From assembly GCF_001641335.1 (NCBI RefSeq), contig NZ_LVEM01000003.1, forward strand, positions 587,394 through 651,393: a stretch of 64,000 nucleotides of DNA. The letters are read 5' to 3'. Within the stretch, counting starts at the first letter, position 1. Each line of letters opens with the position of its first letter. Positions 8,101 through 16,232 of the stretch are shown here, piece by piece. This DNA is from Bradyrhizobium stylosanthis (lineage in GTDB: Bacteria; Pseudomonadota; Alphaproteobacteria; Rhizobiales; Xanthobacteraceae). Below the pieces are notes generated by a model. That model was not told where the DNA came from, made no database searches, and worked only from the letters and a program-made list of their open reading frames with translations. Position numbers and translations under genes: made by a program.

Positions 8101-9110
8101 TTCACGGTCCCCTTCTGCCAGACCAGCAGGCGGTCGCGGATCGCAAACAGCAGCGTGATCGCGCCCGAGCAGAGCAGCGACATCACGATCAGCGCCGCGT
8201 ACATGTTGGCGTAGGCGGCCCAGCCCTGCGCCCATTGCAGGTACCAGCCGAGGCCCGCCTTGACGCCGATCATCTCGGCGACGACGAGCACGGCGAAGGA
8301 CGAGCCGAGCCCCATGAACAGGCCGACGAAGACGTGCGGCAGCGCCGCCGGGATGGCGACCTTCAGCACCAGGAATGAAGGCTTTGCCCCCAGCGTGCGC
8401 GCAACGTCGTAATAGGCGTTGCTGACGCTCGCGACGCCCGACCAGGTCAGCACGGTGACGGGAAAGCCGGTCGCCAGCGCGATCAGGAAGGTCGAGGCGC
8501 TCCAGCTCGACGGGAAGGTGAAGAAGGCGATCGGCAGCCAGGCGGTCGCCGGCAGCGGGCCGATGAAGCGCAGCACCGGATGCACCCAGTAGCCGACCGC
8601 GCGCGACCAGCCGATCGAGACGCCGGTGAGGAAGCCCACCGTTGCGCCGATCAGATAGCCGCCGAGCTGCAGCTTGACCGAGGCAAACACGCTGTCGAGC
8701 AGCTTCGGCAGATCGTCGGTATAGACCTCGATGATCGATTGCGGCGGCGGAAAGAACGGCAGCGGCAGCCAGGCGAACTTTGCGGTGGCCACTTCCCACA
8801 CGGTCAGGAACGCGCCGAGTGCGACGAGCCAGGGCGCACGCTGCCGCAGGGCTTTTCCGGCCGAACCGAGATAGTCGGCACCGACGGTTCCGAACAGCGC
8901 AACGGCCGCGATGATGAAGGCGGCGATGCCGAGCGAATGCGTGCGCGACCAGTCGCCGACATCCTCCCACCACAGGCAGGACAGGCCGAAGGCGATCCAC
9001 GTGACGCTGGCGAGAACGCCGACACCGGAGTCGCGCAGCCAGCCTGCGAATACGGGCGCACTCCGCGGCGCGCCCGAGGCGAGGCCGTCAGACAGCGAAT
9101 ACGTCGACAT
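8094..9110 (-). CDS. ABC transporter permease, SsuC/TauC family, with N-terminal extension
   Basis: The inner-membrane subunit of the importer. It has 338 residues, which is longer than the ~250-280 usual for SsuC or TauC. The extra ~80 residues at the N-terminus carry two additional hydrophobic segments (VLASVTWIAFGLSCLWW and LGIAAFIIAAVALFGTVGAD). The core permease follows, with LPLPFFPPPQSIIEVY and the coupling motif region ARTLGAKPSFLVLKVAIPAA (EAA loop). The ATG at 9110 begins MSTYSLSDG. It overlaps the upstream binding protein by 23 bases and the downstream ATPase by seven. Confidence 0.9.
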   Translation of the reverse strand: MSTYSLSDGLASGAPRSAPVFAGWLRDSGVGVLASVTWIAFGLSCLWWEDVGDWSRTHSLGIAAFIIAAVALFGTVGADYLGSAGKALRQRAPWLVALGAFLTVWEVATAKFAWLPLPFFPPPQSIIEVYTDDLPKLLDSVFASVKLQLGGYLIGATVGFLTGVSIGWSRAVGYWVHPVLRFIGPLPATAWLPIAFFTFPSSWSASTFLIALATGFPVTVLTWSGVASVSNAYYDVARTLGAKPSFLVLKVAIPAALPHVFVGLFMGLGSSFAVLVVAEMIGVKAGLGWYLQWAQGWAAYANMYAALIVMSLLCSGAITLLFAIRDRLLVWQKGTVKW

Positions 9111-10191
9111 AGATGCGCTCCGCGAATTTGGCCGTGTCGGTGCTCTGCTTGAAGACCTGCACGCTCTTGAGGTCGTCGGCATAACCCTTCAGCTCGCGCT
9201 TCAGGACTTCGCCGACGGGATGATGATGGTGGGTGTGGTAGCGCACCATGCCCTCGATATCGGCGAGCGTGGCCGACTTCGGCGCGTAGGGCTGGAACGA
9301 TTTGGCCGTCACGACCGGGTTCTGCGCGGTGAACATCGCAGCATCGAGCAGCGCCTGCGTGAGAGCGCGTGCGACTTGAGGCTCTTCGCGCACCAGCGAG
9401 CCGCGCAGGCCGAGGATGCAGCAACTCTTGTCGCGATATTCGCCGTCGAGATTGGAGGCGACTTCCTTGTACTGGCTGTCCTTGAGCCAGAGATAGCCGA
9501 GCGGATCTGACGACAGGAATGCCTGCACCTCGCCCTTCTCCACGGCGACGTTGAGGAGGTTGCCGGGATAGGCGCGCCAGTCGACGTCCTTGACGGGATC
9601 GATGCCGAGCTTGGAGAGCTGGATCGAGAAGAAATTCTTGTCGGGGCCGCCGAGATCGCCGACCGCGACGATCTTGCCCTTGAGATCGGCAAGCTTGCTG
9701 ACGCTGGAGTCCGCGCGGGTCAGAACGCGCATGCAGCCGCCATGGGTGCCGGCGGCGATCTTGACGTCGAAGCCCTGCTCGAGCGGCTTCAGCCAGCGCA
9801 GCGCCATGCCGAGGCCGGCGTCGCTCTTTCCCGTCGCGATCGCCTCGAGCAGCTGGTCGGTCGAGCCGGAATAGTTGATGAGCTCGATGTCGAGATTGTG
9901 CTTCTGGAAGAAGCCGTGCTCGATGGCGACGGGCACCGGCGCAAGGCACACCGCACCGGCATTCCACGACAGCTTCAGCTTGCGCGGCGCGCCCGTCAGC
10001 ACGGGCGCATCGGATGCCGTCCGGCACAGCGGAAACTCCGAGAGATCGACGCCGGGCGCGATCGCCTGCGGCGCAAACGCTTGTGCCGCACCGAAGGCCC
10101 CGAGGGGCGCAGCGAACGCCGCGGCCAACCCGGCCTGGAGCAGATGACGCCGGTCGAGGCCCGATCCGCCGTTCTTGTTCTTGTTGTCCAT
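9088..10191 (-). CDS. NrtA/SsuA-like ABC substrate-binding protein with Tat-type signal
   Basis: First gene of the operon, 367 residues. The ATG at 10191 has AGGAG eight bases upstream. A twin-arginine-like signal (LDRRHLLQAGLAAAFAAPLG) suggests export in the folded state. The mature part has the family pattern ALEHGFF-like IEHGFFQKHNLDIELINYSGS, LLEAIATGKSDAGLGMAL and KLADLKGKIVAVGDLGGPD. Unusual features are several cysteines (FPLCR, GAVCL, GGCM, DKSCC) and a histidine cluster, YHTHHHHPVGEV, near the C-terminus. It differs markedly from the two short SsuA-like proteins nearby. The ligand is unknown; an organosulfur compound is inferred from context. Confidence 0.87.
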   Translation of the reverse strand: MDNKNKNGGSGLDRRHLLQAGLAAAFAAPLGAFGAAQAFAPQAIAPGVDLSEFPLCRTASDAPVLTGAPRKLKLSWNAGAVCLAPVPVAIEHGFFQKHNLDIELINYSGSTDQLLEAIATGKSDAGLGMALRWLKPLEQGFDVKIAAGTHGGCMRVLTRADSSVSKLADLKGKIVAVGDLGGPDKNFFSIQLSKLGIDPVKDVDWRAYPGNLLNVAVEKGEVQAFLSSDPLGYLWLKDSQYKEVASNLDGEYRDKSCCILGLRGSLVREEPQVARALTQALLDAAMFTAQNPVVTAKSFQPYAPKSATLADIEGMVRYHTHHHHPVGEVLKRELKGYADDLKSVQVFKQSTDTAKFAERIYVDVFAV

Positions 10192-10228
10192 CAGCCCCAC
10201 TCCTGAAGTTGGCACAGCTCCGCCGTTC

Positions 10229-10249
10229 GCGCAGCGCTCCGCGCTGCGC
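10229..10249. promoter_or_regulatory. Perfect 9-bp inverted repeat upstream of the organosulfur operon
   Basis: GCGCAGCGC at 10229-10237 pairs with 10241-10249 across a three-base loop. It lies 38 bases before the first ATG of the minus-strand operon, in the 475-base divergent intergenic region 10192-10666. It could be a leader hairpin or an operator. I see no gene in the rest of that region, which is locally less GC-rich. Confidence 0.3.
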
Positions 10250-10580
10250 ATGTTCCGTATGGAGCTGCGTTGAGAGAATGTTTTTCGTCGGCGCCTCACG
10301 CGCCGCTTTGATGCGATGCGCAAATCATGCGGCGCGCGTGTCGCATCGTCAATGAAATGGAATTTCGAATGTGGCGCGAAGCGAGGTCAATCTCTCCATC
10401 GGCGCGCCGCACAGCGATGAAACGATTTTCGTCGATGCATCGCCTCGCAACGATACCCGCGACTCCCTTCCCCTGCCTCATCCTTGCGCATCTTCGCCCG
10501 CGGACGTCGCTCGTTCTCGAAAGCATGGCTTCGCGAAAACGTCCTTGCCCGACGCGTACGCAATACGAACGGCCATTTCA

Positions 10581-10608
10581 TTGACTGCGCATCGCGCGCT
10601 CATAGACT
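10581..10608 (+). promoter_or_regulatory. Candidate sigma-70 promoter for the third binding protein
   Basis: TTGACT at 10581-10586 and TAGACT at 10603-10608 are separated by 16 bases. They lie 59 bases ahead of the ATG at 10667. The -35 hexamer differs from TTGACA at one position and the -10 hexamer from TATAAT at two. Confidence 0.4.
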
Positions 10609-10666
10609 TGATCGTCTCGCTGCATCGTTCGCTCACGCGCCGTGAGCAAAGCAACAAGACAGGCCA

Positions 10667-11647
10667 ATGAGCATCAACTCCCACGACCATTCCATCACCC
10701 GCCGGCTCGCCGCATCCCTGCTCGCCGCCGCCATCACGCTGTCGACGGCTGCGGCCTCGTTCGCGGCCGACACCGTCGTGCTGCGCGTCGGCGACCAGAA
10801 GGGCGGCAACCGCTCGCTGCTCGACATCTCGGGCTTCGCGAAGGACCTGCCCTACAAGATCGAATGGTCGGAATTTCCGGCGGCAGCACCGATCCTCGAA
10901 GCGCTCAATGCCGGGGCGCTCGACGTCGGCTACACCGGCGACCTCTCCTTCCTCTCGGTCTATGCAGCCGGCGCCCCGATCAAGGCGATCGGCGGCACGC
11001 GTTCGGATGCGAAGACGCAGGCCATCCTCGTGCGCCAGGATTCGCCGATCAAGTCAGCGGCCGACCTCAGGGGCAAGCGCCTCGCCGGCACGCGCGGCGG
11101 CTGGGGCCAGTTCCTGATCGACGCGACCTTGGAGAAGGCGCAGATCAGGCTGGAGGATGCGACCTTCGCGCCGCTCGGCCCGGTCGACGCCAAGATCGCG
11201 CTGGTCGCCGGTTCGATCGACGCCTGGGCGGTGTGGGAGCCCTACGTCTCGTTCGCGACGCTGAAGGACAAGGCGCGCGTGATCGCCGACGGCGAAGGCC
11301 TGACGCCCACCATCACCTTCATCGTCGCCTCCGACAACGCCATCGCCACCAAGCGCGCGGCGGTCCAGGACCTCGTGCAGCGGCTGAACAAGGCACGGCT
11401 CTGGTCGCTAGACCATGTTGCCGAATACGCCAGGAGCACGGCCGAACTCACAAAACTGCCGGAGGACGTCCTGCTCTCGGCCTACACCGCACAGCGCACC
11501 AGCCCGATCGTGATCGACGAGAGCGTCGTGAAGGAAATCCAGGCCGCCTCGGACCGTTCGACGCGCTACGGCATCCTGCCGAAGACGCTCGACGTCAGCA
11601 AAGCCGTCGACCGCAGTTTTACAGCGGCGGCCGCGGGGTCGAATTAG
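10667..11647 (+). CDS. SsuA-type ABC substrate-binding protein, divergent paralogue
   Basis: A periplasmic binding protein of 326 residues with a signal peptide (RRLAASLLAAAITLSTAAASFAAD). It shares with the protein encoded at 4081-5019 the blocks VLRVGDQKGG, LPYKIEWSEFPAAAPILEAL, SAADLRGKRLAGTRGG and GSIDAWAVWEPYV. It is transcribed away from the transporter operon that it presumably feeds, and no second permease or ATPase accompanies it. Having three binding proteins for one membrane pair suggests a wider substrate range. The ATG at 10667 follows a weak ribosome-binding site but gives a well-formed signal peptide. Confidence 0.88.
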   Translation: MSINSHDHSITRRLAASLLAAAITLSTAAASFAADTVVLRVGDQKGGNRSLLDISGFAKDLPYKIEWSEFPAAAPILEALNAGALDVGYTGDLSFLSVYAAGAPIKAIGGTRSDAKTQAILVRQDSPIKSAADLRGKRLAGTRGGWGQFLIDATLEKAQIRLEDATFAPLGPVDAKIALVAGSIDAWAVWEPYVSFATLKDKARVIADGEGLTPTITFIVASDNAIATKRAAVQDLVQRLNKARLWSLDHVAEYARSTAELTKLPEDVLLSAYTAQRTSPIVIDESVVKEIQAASDRSTRYGILPKTLDVSKAVDRSFTAAAAGSN

Positions 11648-11659
11648 GAGGCCGCGGCA

Positions 11660-11788
11660 CATCCTTCGAGACGCCCGCCTGCGGCGGGCCCTCAGGATGA
11701 GGACGGAGTGCGCGGCAGCAAGTTCGGCAGACGAAGATGCTGCTTAGCCTCATCCTGAGGAGACCGCGAAGCGGTCGTCTCGAACGAG
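11660..11788. repeat. Dispersed REP-type element, inverted pair
   Basis: A palindromic module, CATCCTTCGAGACGCCCG to CTCAGGATGAGG, is followed by its reverse complement (CCTCATCCTGAGGAG to CGTCTCGAACGAG) after a 40-base spacer. Copies with the same plan lie at 15540-15667 and, in the opposite arrangement, at 26006-26110. Confidence 0.8.
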
Positions 11789-11849
11789 AGGCGCTCGCTC
11801 AGGCCCCGCGCCAAGGCCATACAAATCCAAAGAGGCGAAAGGCGACGAG

Positions 11850-11948
11850 ATGCACAGACCCCGCCTCAAGGCCGGTCCGCGGCATCTCGCCGTGATCGTG
11901 CTCGCGCATTTCGCATGCATGAGCCTGATGGTGTGGCTCTCGCTCTAG
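11850..11948 (+). CDS. Possible 32-aa membrane peptide
   Basis: A short reading frame with a basic N-terminus (MHRPRLKAGPRH) and a hydrophobic C-terminal segment (LAVIVLAHFACMSLMVWLSL), i.e. a single-span membrane protein layout with positive residues inside. A weak ribosome-binding site (GAGGCG) lies about 14 bases upstream. It stands between a REP element and the converging Gly/Tyr-rich gene, whose stop it approaches to 13 bases. Composition favours a real peptide, but there is no other support and no family is recognised. Confidence 0.33.
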   Translation: MHRPRLKAGPRHLAVIVLAHFACMSLMVWLSL

Positions 11949-11961
11949 CTCGGCGAGGTCT

Positions 11962-12429
11962 TCACCAATATCCGCGGTAATAGGGCCGGTAATACGCGCG
12001 AGGCCGGTAGTAGCCGTAGCCAGGCCCGTAGTAAGGACGATAGGCCCGATAGCCGTAATAGCGAGGCCGCACGTAATAGCCGCCATAACCGTAACCCGGC
12101 CCGTAGCCGCCGCCATAATAGGCCGGGGCATAACCATAGCCGTAGCCGGGATATCCATAACCGCCATAGTACGGGCCGCCGCCATAGTAGCCGTAGCCAT
12201 ACGGCGCGCTGCTGGCGATGGCACCGCCGATGATCGCGCCGGCTGCGAGGCCACCGAGACCCCATCCCCATCCGCCGCCGCGCCAATGCACCTGAGTGAC
12301 GTCGTCACCGACCGCGGCCTTCATGGTCGCGACATTGGTCGGCAGCGGGGCTGCTGCGGTCTGCCCGATTTGGCCGACCATGACCGCGCCCGCCAGTGAA
12401 CAGGCAATTGCCGTTGTCCAGATCCTCAT
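11962..12429 (-). CDS. Gly/Tyr-rich secreted repeat protein, 155 aa
   Basis: An exported low-complexity protein. After the signal peptide (MRIWTTAIACSLAGAVMVGQ to TAAA) comes a short charged stretch (MKAAVGDDVTQVHWRGGGWGWG), a glycine-rich hydrophobic segment (LGGLAAGAIIGGAIASS), then about 80 residues made almost wholly of Gly, Tyr, Pro and Arg (units such as YGYGYYGGGPYYGGYGYPG, ending YRPYYRGYW). The ATG at 12429 has AGGGAG upstream. Similar Gly/Tyr-rich proteins are common and uncharacterised in rhizobia. Surface association or self-assembly is a reasonable guess from composition only. It may be related to glycine-zipper proteins through the GAIIGGAI segment. Confidence 0.75.
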   Translation of the reverse strand: MRIWTTAIACSLAGAVMVGQIGQTAAAPLPTNVATMKAAVGDDVTQVHWRGGGWGWGLGGLAAGAIIGGAIASSAPYGYGYYGGGPYYGGYGYPGYGYGYAPAYYGGGYGPGYGYGGYYVRPRYYGYRAYRPYYGPGYGYYRPRAYYRPYYRGYW

Positions 12430-12542
12430 CGACTTGCTCCCTGTCTGACGTTTCGCTTGGAAGATGGATTGCAGGCATATGATCGGGCATCGTTGCGTTA
12501 ATTCAAAGCCTCGATTTTGCGTGCGGCGCACAAGAGGCCCCA

Positions 12543-12611
12543 TGCCTGCCTATTCCCATGCCTGCCTGGTCGTGCCTGCCTATTCCTGGGTCACCGGCAC
12601 CCCCGCCGGTG
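12543..12611. promoter_or_regulatory. Iterated TGCCTGCC motifs and hairpin upstream of glgC
   Basis: TGCCTGCC occurs at 12543, 12559 and 12573; the first and third copies extend to TGCCTGCCTATTCC. A hairpin follows (CACCGGC at 12592-12598 with GCCGGTG at 12605-12611). The region 12430-12782 separates divergent genes and otherwise shows no coding potential. Binding of a regulator here is only a guess. Confidence 0.3.
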
Positions 12612-12782
12612 TGACAGACACGCGACACTCAAGGCCGGGTTCTCACGGCAAAGCATTAAGCTTCCCGCGCGTTCGCAACCAACAACCGTCTTCCTGATTT
12701 ACTATTCGTACCGCTACTATCGGTTCCAATGGGGCGCGGCCGGGAGGCATCTCGCCAAGCGCTGGAGTTTTGGGAGGACGAC

Positions 12783-14042
12783 ATGAGTGCGAGACCCGAG
12801 CCGCTTGCCCGCCAGGCGCTTGCCTTCGTCCTCGCCGGCGGACGCGGCAGCCGGCTGCTGGAGCTGACCGACCGCCGCGCCAAGCCGGCCGTCTATTTCG
12901 GCGGCAAGTCGCGCATCATCGATTTCGCGCTGTCGAACGCGGTGAACTCCGGCATCCGCCGCATCGCGGTCGCGACCCAGTACAAGGCGCACAGCCTGAT
13001 CCGGCATCTGCAGATGGGCTGGAATTTCTTCCGCCCGGAGCGCAACGAGAGCTTCGACATCCTGCCCGCGAGCCAGCGCGTCTCCGAGAACATGTGGTAT
13101 GTCGGCACGGCGGATGCCGTGTACCAGAACATCGACATCATCGAGTCCCACAACGCCCGCTTCATCGTGGTGCTAGCGGGCGACCACATCTACAAGATGG
13201 ATTACGAGGTGATGCTGCGCCAGCACGTCGACAGCGGCGCCGACGTCACGGTCGGCTGCCTCGAAATGCCGCGCGTGGAATCCTCGGGCTTCGGCATCAT
13301 GCATATCGACGAGAACGGCTGGATCCAGGAGTTCCTGGAGAAGCCCAAGGATCCGCCGCCGATGCCCGGCAAGCCCGACGTCTCGCTCGCCAGCATGGGC
13401 ATCTACGTGTTCGACGCCAAATTCCTCTACGAGGAGCTCAAGCGCGACGCCGCGGACCCGAACTCCAACCACGATTTCGGCAAGGACATCATCCCCTATA
13501 TCGTCAAGAACGGCCGTGCCATCGCACATCAGTTCTCGAGCTCCTGCGTCCGCTCCGGCGACGACCCCCGCTCCTATTGGCGCGATGTCGGCACGGTCGA
13601 TGCCTATTGGGCCGCCAATATCGACCTCACCGACGTGGTGCCGGAGCTCGATCTGTTCGATCGCGCCTGGCCGATCTGGTCCTATGCCGAGATCACACCG
13701 CCTGCGAAATTCGTCCATGACGAGGAGAGCCGGCGCGGCCAGGCCGTGAGCTCGCTGGTCTCGGGCGGCTGCATCATCTCCGGTGCCTCGCTGCGCCGCT
13801 CGCTGCTGTTCACCGGCGTGCGCATCAACTCCTACGCCAATGTCGAGAACGCCGTGATCATGCCCTACGTCACTGTCGGTCGCGGCGCGCGGCTCAAGAA
13901 CGTCGTGATCGACCGTGGCGTCGATATCCCCGAAGGTCTCGTCGTGGGTGAGGATCCGGGCCATGATGCCCAGCGCTTCCGCACCACCGAGCAGGGCATT
14001 TCGCTGATCACCCAGACCATGCTCGACAGGCTCGATAAATGA
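12783..14042 (+). CDS. glgC: Glucose-1-phosphate adenylyltransferase
   Basis: Makes ADP-glucose from glucose-1-phosphate and ATP, the committed step of bacterial glycogen synthesis. The 419-residue protein shows the nucleotide-binding start VLAGGRGSRLLELTDRRAKPAV, the allosteric/active stretch GGKSRIIDFALSN, the catalytic region VLAGDHIYKMDY, the sugar-phosphate site FLEKPKDPPP, SMGIYVFD and a left-handed beta-helix C-terminus. The ATG at 12783 follows GGGAGGACGAC. It overlaps glgA by the bases ATGA, so the two are translationally coupled. Cytoplasmic homotetramer by family. Confidence 0.97.
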   Translation: MSARPEPLARQALAFVLAGGRGSRLLELTDRRAKPAVYFGGKSRIIDFALSNAVNSGIRRIAVATQYKAHSLIRHLQMGWNFFRPERNESFDILPASQRVSENMWYVGTADAVYQNIDIIESHNARFIVVLAGDHIYKMDYEVMLRQHVDSGADVTVGCLEMPRVESSGFGIMHIDENGWIQEFLEKPKDPPPMPGKPDVSLASMGIYVFDAKFLYEELKRDAADPNSNHDFGKDIIPYIVKNGRAIAHQFSSSCVRSGDDPRSYWRDVGTVDAYWAANIDLTDVVPELDLFDRAWPIWSYAEITPPAKFVHDEESRRGQAVSSLVSGGCIISGASLRRSLLFTGVRINSYANVENAVIMPYVTVGRGARLKNVVIDRGVDIPEGLVVGEDPGHDAQRFRTTEQGISLITQTMLDRLDK

Positions 14043-15496
14043 CGCCTGTTCGCGTCCTCGCGGTCGCCTCCGAAGTCTATCCCATCGTCAAGACCGGCGG
14101 CCTCGCGGATGTCGCCGGCGCGCTGCCGCTTGCGCTCAAGGCGCATGGCGTCGAGATGCGCACCTTGATGCCGGGCTACCCCGACGTGCTGCGGCTGCTC
14201 GCGGGCGCGGCCGAAATCCGGCGCTGGCCGGACTATTTCGGCGGCCCCGGACGCCTGCTCGCGGGCTCGCATGACGGGCTCGACCTGTTCGTGCTCGACG
14301 TGCCGCATCTCTATGACCGGCCGGGCAATCCTTACGTCACGGCCGACGGCGTCGACTGGCCCGACAACGGCGTGCGCTTTGCAGCGCTGTCGCGCATCGC
14401 CGCCGATATCGGCCACGGTCTCGTGCCGGCCTTCGTGCCCGATGTCGTGCACGCGCATGACTGGCAGGCCGGGCTCGCCCCCGCCTATCTGCACTACGAC
14501 AACCGTCCGCGGCCCGGCACCGTGATGACGATCCACAACATGGCCTATCAGGGCAAGTTCGCGCGCGAGCTGATCGGCACGATCGGCCTCCCCTGGGAGT
14601 CATCGTTCGACGTCCATGGCCTCGAATATTTCGGCGGCATCAGCTTCCTCAAGGCCGGGCTGCAGCTTGCCGATCGCATCACGACGGTGTCGCCGACCTA
14701 CGCGCACGAGATCCAGAGCGACGAAGGCGGCATGGGGCTCGGCGGCCTCCTGCGCGAACGCGCGAGCGTGCTGAGCGGCATCCTCAACGGCATCGACATC
14801 GAGGTGTGGAATCCGCAGACCGATCCGCACATCGCCTACCGCTTCGGCGCGCAGGACCTCACGTTCCGGGCCGCCAACAAGGCGGTGCTGCAGCAGCAGT
14901 TCAATCTCGATTCATCGGACGAAGCGCCGCTACTCGGCGTCATCAGCCGCCTGTCCTGGCAGAAGGGCCTCGACCTGCTGCTCGAAGCGATCCCGACCAT
15001 TCTCGCCGAAGGCATGCAGCTCGCGCTGCTCGGCAGCGGCGACCGCGATCTCCAGGACCGCTACAAGGCCGCCGCCCGCGCCAACCCCGGCCGGATCGGG
15101 GTGATGATCGGCTATGACGAGATCCTGGCGCATCTGATCCAGGCCGGCTCGGACGCGCTGCTGGTGCCGTCGCGGTTCGAGCCATGCGGGCTGACCCAGC
15201 TTTGCGCGCTGCGCTACGGCGCCGTGCCGATCGTCGCGCGCGTCGGCGGCCTCGAAGACACCATCGTCGATATCGGCGAGGCCGGCACATCGGGACGCGA
15301 TGCGACCGGCTTCAAGTTCGGCCCCGTCACCGCGGATGCCTTCGCCGGCTCGCTGCGCAAGGCGAACGCCGCCTTCCACGACAAGCCGACCTGGCGCCGC
15401 CTGCAACTGAGCGGCCTTGCGACCGACGTCTCCTGGCGCAACCGTGCCGGCGACTATGCCGCGCTGTATCGCGGACTCATGGCTTCGAGCGCGTGA
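14039..15496 (+). CDS. glgA: Glycogen synthase (ADP-glucose type)
   Basis: Transfers glucose from ADP-glucose to growing alpha-1,4-glucan. The GT5 family enzyme has 485 residues. The N-terminal KTGGLADVAGALP motif binds ADP-glucose. HDWQAGLAP, TIHNMAYQGKF and GISFLKAGLQLADRITTVSPTYA lie in the first Rossmann domain. ISRLSWQKGLDLLLEA and PSRFEPCGLTQL with the E-x7-E catalytic pattern lie in the second. It is coupled to glgC by a four-base overlap. No branching enzyme or phosphorylase is present in the window. Confidence 0.97.
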   Translation: MTPVRVLAVASEVYPIVKTGGLADVAGALPLALKAHGVEMRTLMPGYPDVLRLLAGAAEIRRWPDYFGGPGRLLAGSHDGLDLFVLDVPHLYDRPGNPYVTADGVDWPDNGVRFAALSRIAADIGHGLVPAFVPDVVHAHDWQAGLAPAYLHYDNRPRPGTVMTIHNMAYQGKFARELIGTIGLPWESSFDVHGLEYFGGISFLKAGLQLADRITTVSPTYAHEIQSDEGGMGLGGLLRERASVLSGILNGIDIEVWNPQTDPHIAYRFGAQDLTFRAANKAVLQQQFNLDSSDEAPLLGVISRLSWQKGLDLLLEAIPTILAEGMQLALLGSGDRDLQDRYKAAARANPGRIGVMIGYDEILAHLIQAGSDALLVPSRFEPCGLTQLCALRYGAVPIVARVGGLEDTIVDIGEAGTSGRDATGFKFGPVTADAFAGSLRKANAAFHDKPTWRRLQLSGLATDVSWRNRAGDYAALYRGLMASSA

Positions 15497-15539
15497 GGCA
15501 GCAGGGCTATCGTAGCTGGATAGCAGCCTCGCTGCGGCC

Positions 15540-15667
15540 CATCCTTCGAGACGCCCGCTCCGCGGGCTCCTCAGGATGAGGGCGGAGTATGAGGCAACCA
15601 TTCCGGCAGCACGGTGCTGCTCAGCCTCATCCTGAGGAGGCGCGTAAGCGCCGTCTCGAAGGACGAG
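15540..15667. repeat. Dispersed REP-type element, inverted pair
   Basis: Second copy of the element at 11660-11788, with the same module, spacer and inverted module (CATCCTTCGAGACGCCCG to CCTCATCCTGAGGAGG to CGTCTCGAAGGACGAG). It lies 44 bases after the glgA stop. I see nothing else in 15497-15753. Confidence 0.8.
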
Positions 15668-15753
15668 GCGCGCGCAAACTGCCGCCAAGACGTCCTGTGC
15701 GACGCCCCCGGCCGAAGGCATGACCGGCGTCGAATCCATGCTATAGAGCCGGC

Positions 15754-16014
15754 ATGGACCCTCTTATGATCAAGCTGATCGGCTTTGCCGCCGCCACCTG
15801 CACCACCGTGGCCTACGCGCCGCAGGCCATCAAGGTGTGGAAGACCCGCTCCACCGGCGACATCTCGCTCGGCATGTTCCTGGTGATGGTGCTGGGCCTC
15901 GCGCTCTGGCTGATCTACGGCCTGCTCTCGGGCGATGCGCCGCTGATCGCCTCGAACGCCGTCACCATGCTGCTCGCCGGCGGCATCCTGGTGATGAAGC
16001 TGCGCTACGGGTGA
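15754..16014 (+). CDS. SemiSWEET family sugar transporter
   Basis: An 86-residue inner-membrane protein with three transmembrane helices (about residues 5-24, 38-58 and 63-82). SemiSWEETs work as dimers to form a six-helix facilitator for sucrose or glucose. The family PQ motif is visible as AYAPQAIKVWKTRSTGDIS in the first loop, followed by GMFLVMVLGLALWLIYGL and SNAVTMLLAGGILVMKL. The length matches the family. It follows glgCA but is separated by a REP element, so it is probably transcribed separately. Its substrate cannot be told from sequence. Confidence 0.9.
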   Translation: MDPLMIKLIGFAAATCTTVAYAPQAIKVWKTRSTGDISLGMFLVMVLGLALWLIYGLLSGDAPLIASNAVTMLLAGGILVMKLRYG

Positions 16015-16023
16015 GGATTGAAT

Positions 16024-16221
16024 CCCTCTCCCCTTGTGGGAGAGGGTGGCTCGCCGCGGAGCGGCGAGACGGGTGAGGGGTATCTCTCCACGAATCCAAC
16101 TCTCATTGAATGCGCGGAGAGATACCCCTCATCCGGCGCCATAGCCGAAGCCTTGCTTCGGCGTTTTTGGGAACGGCGGCCAACGGCCGCCTATGCCACC
16201 TTCTCCCACAAGGGGAGAAGG
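16024..16221. repeat. Dispersed inverted-repeat element with internal terminator
   Basis: A 198-base element whose ends are near-perfect inverted repeats (CCCTCTCCCCTTGTGGGAGA against TCTCCCACAAGGGGAGAAGG). It contains nested palindromes, including CGCCGCGGAGCGGCG and the pair GGGTATCTCTCC / GGAGAGATACCC. This fills the space between the SemiSWEET gene and the converging dioxygenase gene. Confidence 0.8.
16144..16168 (+). terminator. Rho-independent terminator inside the repeat
   Basis: GCCGAAGC at 16144-16151 pairs with GCTTCGGC at 16155-16162 and is followed by GTTTTT. It is 130 bases beyond the SemiSWEET stop and could end that transcript. Confidence 0.65.
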
Positions 16222-16232
16222 AAAAAGATCAG

